Shown here in pieces: positions 6,794-8,923 of a stretch of 8,923 nucleotides of DNA. The position numbers were made by a program, and so were the translations under genes. The stretch comes from JBLNBU01 sp050260215 (GTDB taxonomy: Bacteria > Pseudomonadota > Alphaproteobacteria > Rhodospirillales > Magnetospirillaceae), in contig JBLNBU010000080.1 of assembly GCA_050260215.1 (NCBI GenBank), positions 1-8,923 on the forward strand, in the 5' to 3' direction. The notes under the pieces were generated by a model that made no database searches, had not been told where the DNA came from, and saw only the letters and a list, made by a program, of their open reading frames with translations. Numbering within the stretch: the stretch's first letter is position 1; each line of letters opens with the position of its first letter.

Positions 6794-7780
6794 CTACACC
6801 TGGAACAGCCGGATCAGCGCGGCCTCGCGTCCGCCCTTGCGCAATGTGACCCAGGCGGCAGGCGCCAGGGCATGGGCGCGGCGGTACGGCCCGGCCTTCA
6901 GATGCGCCTTGGGCACCTGGGCGGCGGCCAGGGTCGAGGACAAGGGTTCCGGCAAGCCGTCCTCGAAATGGGCCGCACCGACGGAAGCTCCGCCCAACGC
7001 GGCGGCGGCACAGGCCATGCCGTGGCGCTGCCAATAGCCGTCGCGGCCCGGCTGCTCGAAGCCGTGGATGGCAGCCAGGGCGAGATCGACACCCGCGCCC
7101 CGCCAGCGCGCCTGCCAATTGGCCAGGGCGGCGCGGCGCAGGGCGGTGAAGCCGTCCTCGTCATCGGTCACGGCGCGGCTGCCGTCATGGATTTGCCGGA
7201 TGGCGCGGCTGCGGGCGGACAGGGTGTCCGGCCCCTCGTGGAAGCCGAACACGTCGTAGCAGGCGCACAACGCCGCCCGCCGGCCCGAGGGCAGAGCGAC
7301 GATGCGGCCGGGGCAGTCGTAATCGGCCAGCCGGGGCGTCACCGCACGCTCGGGGTTGCGGGTGTCGTGGTCGGTGGGGAACAGCTTGCGCGCCACCCCG
7401 ACCACGCAATGGGCGCCGAAGGCGACACATAGCTGATCGTCGCCCTCGTCCATTCCGTCGCCGTCGATGCCGGTGACGATCAGGATGCCGGGGAAGGCCA
7501 CCTCCAGCCGCCGGCACAGGCGGATCAGGGCGCGCCCGATGCGGGTGCGGGCCAGCGCCTCGGCCCGGCCGGTGAAGTCGAGATCGGCGATGGAAGTGGG
7601 CAGGCGTAGGAAGCCGGCGGGCAGCAACACCGCATCGAGGGGCTGCCCGGGATGCTCCAGCAGGGTGGAGATGATGGCCTCGGCCAACTCCAGGCGATGG
7701 GGGTTGCGGGTAATGGTCTTGCATCGCTGGCCGCGCACGCACACGGCCGCGATGCGAGCCGACAGGGTCGGTCGCGTCAT
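6794..7780 (-). CDS. Nitrilase/carbon-nitrogen hydrolase-like protein with an incomplete catalytic triad
   Basis: 328 residues from the ATG at 7780 (GGAG at 7789-7792, spacing 8); an in-frame ATG at 8017 would overlap the recombinase gene and is rejected. The order of motifs resembles the nitrilase superfamily: a strand VLLPAGFL (51-58) where the catalytic Glu is normally in a PEG/FPE motif, a lysine motif VARKLFPTD (129-137, Lys132), and a cysteine motif AALCACYDVFGF (169-180, Cys172/Cys174). The Glu position appears to be Ala55, so the protein may be inactive, use another acid, or be only distantly related. The C-terminal third (about 200-328) is Ala-rich and not recognised. It lies between the recombinase and the ArdC-like gene, 9 bp before the latter, and is probably co-transcribed with it. 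Gene certain; family assignment is my reading of motifs, not a database match. Confidence 0.8.
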   Translation of the reverse strand: MTRPTLSARIAAVCVRGQRCKTITRNPHRLELAEAIISTLLEHPGQPLDAVLLPAGFLRLPTSIADLDFTGRAEALARTRIGRALIRLCRRLEVAFPGILIVTGIDGDGMDEGDDQLCVAFGAHCVVGVARKLFPTDHDTRNPERAVTPRLADYDCPGRIVALPSGRRAALCACYDVFGFHEGPDTLSARSRAIRQIHDGSRAVTDDEDGFTALRRAALANWQARWRGAGVDLALAAIHGFEQPGRDGYWQRHGMACAAAALGGASVGAAHFEDGLPEPLSSTLAAAQVPKAHLKAGPYRRAHALAPAAWVTLRKGGREAALIRLFQV

Positions 7781-7805
7781 GGGGAATTCTCCAATGGATG
7801 GGAAA

Positions 7806-7839
7806 ATGAACGGCGCCCGAAGGCGCGGGGCCTGTGGCC
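7806..7839 (-). terminator. Tandem hairpins between recombinase and nitrilase-like genes (possible attenuator)
   Basis: On the minus strand, directly after the recombinase stop codon, come GGGCC-ACA-GGCCC (about 7828-7840) and then GCGCC-TTCG-GGCGC (7813-7826), a hairpin with the unusually stable UUCG tetraloop, followed by GTTCATTTT. Stems are only 5 bp and the T-run is broken, so termination would be partial. This may lower expression of the downstream ArdC operon relative to the recombinase, or stabilise a processed 3' end. Confidence 0.35.
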
Positions 7840-8418
7840 CTACAACATGGCGATCAGACGGCGCTTGGCCTGGTTGTCGCCTTCGATATAGCGCTGGGTC
7901 ATGTCGATGCTCCGGTGCCCAGCCAGTTGCTGGACGTCGCGCAACGACCCGCCGGCTTTCGACACCAGCCGGGCGGCGGCGGTGATGAAGGTGCGCCGCC
8001 CGGAATGCGACGAGCACCCCGCGAAACCCAAGGACTCATAGACGGTGCGGAACCAGTTGACCACGCTGCCGGGCCGCAGGGCGCTGCCCCGCTCGGAGCG
8101 GATCACCGCCGACCCGTCGCCGTCCTGCACCCGGCGCAGCCGCACCAGGGCGGTTTTCAAATCGGCATGCATGGGAATGGTTCGCCCACTGCATTTCTTC
8201 GCCGCCTTGTCGTGAAGCTCGATCCGTTCGGCCACGCGGCCCTGCGGGTCCAGCACCATGGGCCAGGTCAGCCGGGCGATCTCCCCGGCCCTTAAGCCCG
8301 CCTTGATCGACAGCAGCACCATCACCCGGTCGCGTTCGGGGTATCGCCCCGAGGCGGCATGGCGCAGCAGCGTGCGCTCTTGTGTTCGTGTCAGAATCTT
8401 CGCCTGTCGGCCTGCCAT
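7840..8418 (-). CDS. Minimal tyrosine recombinase (phage integrase family)
   Basis: 192 residues, only the catalytic domain. The active-site set is complete: Arg43 in AGLRAGEIARL, a beta-hairpin lysine among Lys71/74/75 in DKAAKKCSGRTIPM, His138 and Arg141 in HSGRRTF, His168 in LAGHRS, and the nucleophile Tyr177 in MTQRYIEG. The N-terminal core-binding domain found in typical 300-400 residue integrases is absent, giving a size like the FimB/FimE invertases. The ATG at 8418 has a perfect AGGAGG at 8424-8429, spacing 5. Upstream in-frame ATG 8463 lies inside the -10 region and is rejected. Likely roles are DNA inversion, element excision or resolution. It has its own strong promoter and a 34-bp palindrome directly upstream that may be its target. 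No att pair is visible in the window. Confidence 0.92.
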   Translation of the reverse strand: MAGRQAKILTRTQERTLLRHAASGRYPERDRVMVLLSIKAGLRAGEIARLTWPMVLDPQGRVAERIELHDKAAKKCSGRTIPMHADLKTALVRLRRVQDGDGSAVIRSERGSALRPGSVVNWFRTVYESLGFAGCSSHSGRRTFITAAARLVSKAGGSLRDVQQLAGHRSIDMTQRYIEGDNQAKRRLIAML

Positions 8419-8428
8419 AGGCCCCTCC

Positions 8429-8462
8429 TGATACAGTCTATACACGCGCAATGATTGTATCA
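8429..8462. repeat. 34-bp imperfect palindrome, 13-8-13 geometry, upstream of the recombinase
   Basis: Left arm 8429-8441 (TGATACAGTCTAT), 8-bp spacer ACACGCGC, right arm 8450-8462 (AATGATTGTATCA). The arms match as inverted repeats at 10 of 13 positions, with the outer seven perfect. Size and layout equal those of a core site for a tyrosine recombinase such as loxP. It also covers the -10 and start of the recombinase promoter, so it could instead be an operator. Only one copy was seen in the window. Confidence 0.5.
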
Positions 8463-8482
8463 TGGGGTGTGGCGAATGTCAA
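8454..8482 (-). promoter_or_regulatory. Strong sigma-70-like promoter of the tyrosine recombinase gene
   Basis: Minus-strand TTGACA (8477-8482), exactly 17 bp, then TACAAT (8454-8459): a 6/6 and 5/6 match with optimal spacing, rare by chance in such GC-rich DNA. Transcription would begin near 8447, inside the 34-bp palindrome, leaving a leader of about 29 nt with AGGAGG before the ATG at 8418. Confidence 0.7.
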
Positions 8483-8601
8483 TTTTCACATAAATATCAA
8501 TGGCATGGACCTCGCGCACCCACCTTCTGACTTGGCGCTTCGGAGGCCGGTGCGGTTCTTCAATTAATGAAAAACAGGAATCGCCGATTATGAGGGGAAA
8601 A

Positions 8602-8640
8602 GACGCAAAACAGGCCCGGAACACAGATTCCGGGCCTGTT
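8602..8640 (-). terminator. Rho-independent terminator, minus strand
   Basis: A perfect 13-bp stem, AACAGGCCCGGAA (8609-8621) with TTCCGGGCCTGTT (8628-8640), and a 6-nt loop. Read on the minus strand it is followed by TTGCGTCTTTTC, giving two short T-runs; on the plus strand no T-run follows. It should end a transcript arriving from the right. It also insulates the recombinase promoter just downstream from that transcript. Confidence 0.75.
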
Positions 8641-8923
8641 CGACGGCAAGGTGCGATCAGTTGTACAGCGTAGCGACAGCAGAGCCGCCATGGGCGTTCG
8701 ACCGACGACAGATGCAGATTCACCCCCCTTCAACCAGCAAATCATCGGGATGGAAACGTCGGTGCAGATCGACATGGGAAAGAATGGTGTGAGGGTGCCG
8801 GGGACGGCAGGTGCGCGAACCGCGCCCTGCCAGGGCGAAGGCCGGCGGGCGGGCCTTGACGGCATAGCACCGCATCGGGCCAGCGCCTCCGGCAGCTCCT
8901 GCGTCTCCCTCGTCCCGGTGACC
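8641..8923. other. Right-edge region without a recognised gene
   Basis: About 283 bp. Minus-strand frames run in open from the right edge: one closes at the TGA 8720-8722 after 67 codons, and in that same frame a second TGA lies near 8659, just before the terminator. Neither encodes anything I recognise. A plus-strand frame from the ATG near 8751 runs off the edge, without a clear ribosome site. Because a minus-strand terminator follows at 8602-8640, this may be the 3' end of a gene or a decayed gene, or a small RNA. I saw no tRNA, tmRNA or CRISPR structure. Confidence 0.35.

Noticed and set aside
6419..7432. Plus-strand open frame of 337 codons
   Set aside because: Antisense to the ArdC-like and nitrilase-like genes, low complexity Gly/Ala/Arg/Gln composition, no domain and no ribosome site.
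8419..8463. Upstream in-frame ATG of the recombinase (8463)
   Set aside because: It overlaps the -10 hexamer and would lie upstream of the transcription start; ATG 8418 has a perfect AGGAGG.
8460..8723. Minus-strand open frame of 87 codons
   Set aside because: It runs through the 13-bp terminator stem and the recombinase -35 and ends in the -10 region, so it is not a plausible gene.
1..8923. CRISPR arrays, tRNA or rRNA genes, insertion-sequence ends
   Set aside because: No regularly spaced repeats, no cloverleaf-like segments with a convincing T-arm, and no transposase or terminal inverted repeats were found by reading.

Overview
The window is GC-rich, densely coding DNA and every gene I can support lies on the minus strand, so transcription runs from high to low coordinates. 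The codon bias and family set (ArdC-type antirestriction protein, DUF3768, a minimal tyrosine recombinase, a MORC/Z1 pair) suggest accessory DNA in an alphaproteobacterium, perhaps a Rhodospirillales/Magnetospirillum-like one. The taxonomic part is inference only.

Right end (about 8464-8923): no gene I can name. It holds a perfect 13-bp-stem hairpin followed by T-runs on the minus strand (8602-8640), a likely terminator for something transcribed from beyond the right edge.

Right module (5573-8482): a near-consensus promoter (TTGACA-N17-TACAAT) drives a 192-residue tyrosine recombinase. It is followed by a gene resembling a degenerate nitrilase (Lys and Cys present, Glu missing), an ArdC-like antirestriction protein with HELAH, and a DUF3768 protein. 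The last three are 9-12 bp apart and probably form one operon. A 34-bp imperfect palindrome with 13-8-13 geometry overlaps the recombinase promoter and could be a recombination site, an operator, or both.

Left module (1-5460): an XRE-type regulator gene preceded by two strong palindromes, then a small DUF4258-like gene coupled to it by an ATGA overlap. After a short gap with a plausible promoter come a GHKL ATPase of the MutL/MORC type and, again joined by ATGA, a Z1-domain superfamily II helicase-like protein that runs off the left edge. The MutL/MORC plus Z1 pair is the signature of the restriction-like operons described by Iyer, Abhiman and Aravind and of the MZA antiphage system reported by Gao and colleagues (2020). 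The remaining partners (a DUF4420/PD-(D/E)XK-type protein and an AIPR protein) would be expected to the left of position 1.

Together the window looks like a piece of a genomic island or integrative element that places an antiphage ATPase/helicase system beside an antirestriction and recombination module. The less-explained parts are the regulator plus DUF4258-like pair upstream of the MORC/Z1 genes, the nitrilase-like pseudoenzyme candidate inside the ArdC operon, and the loxP-sized palindrome.
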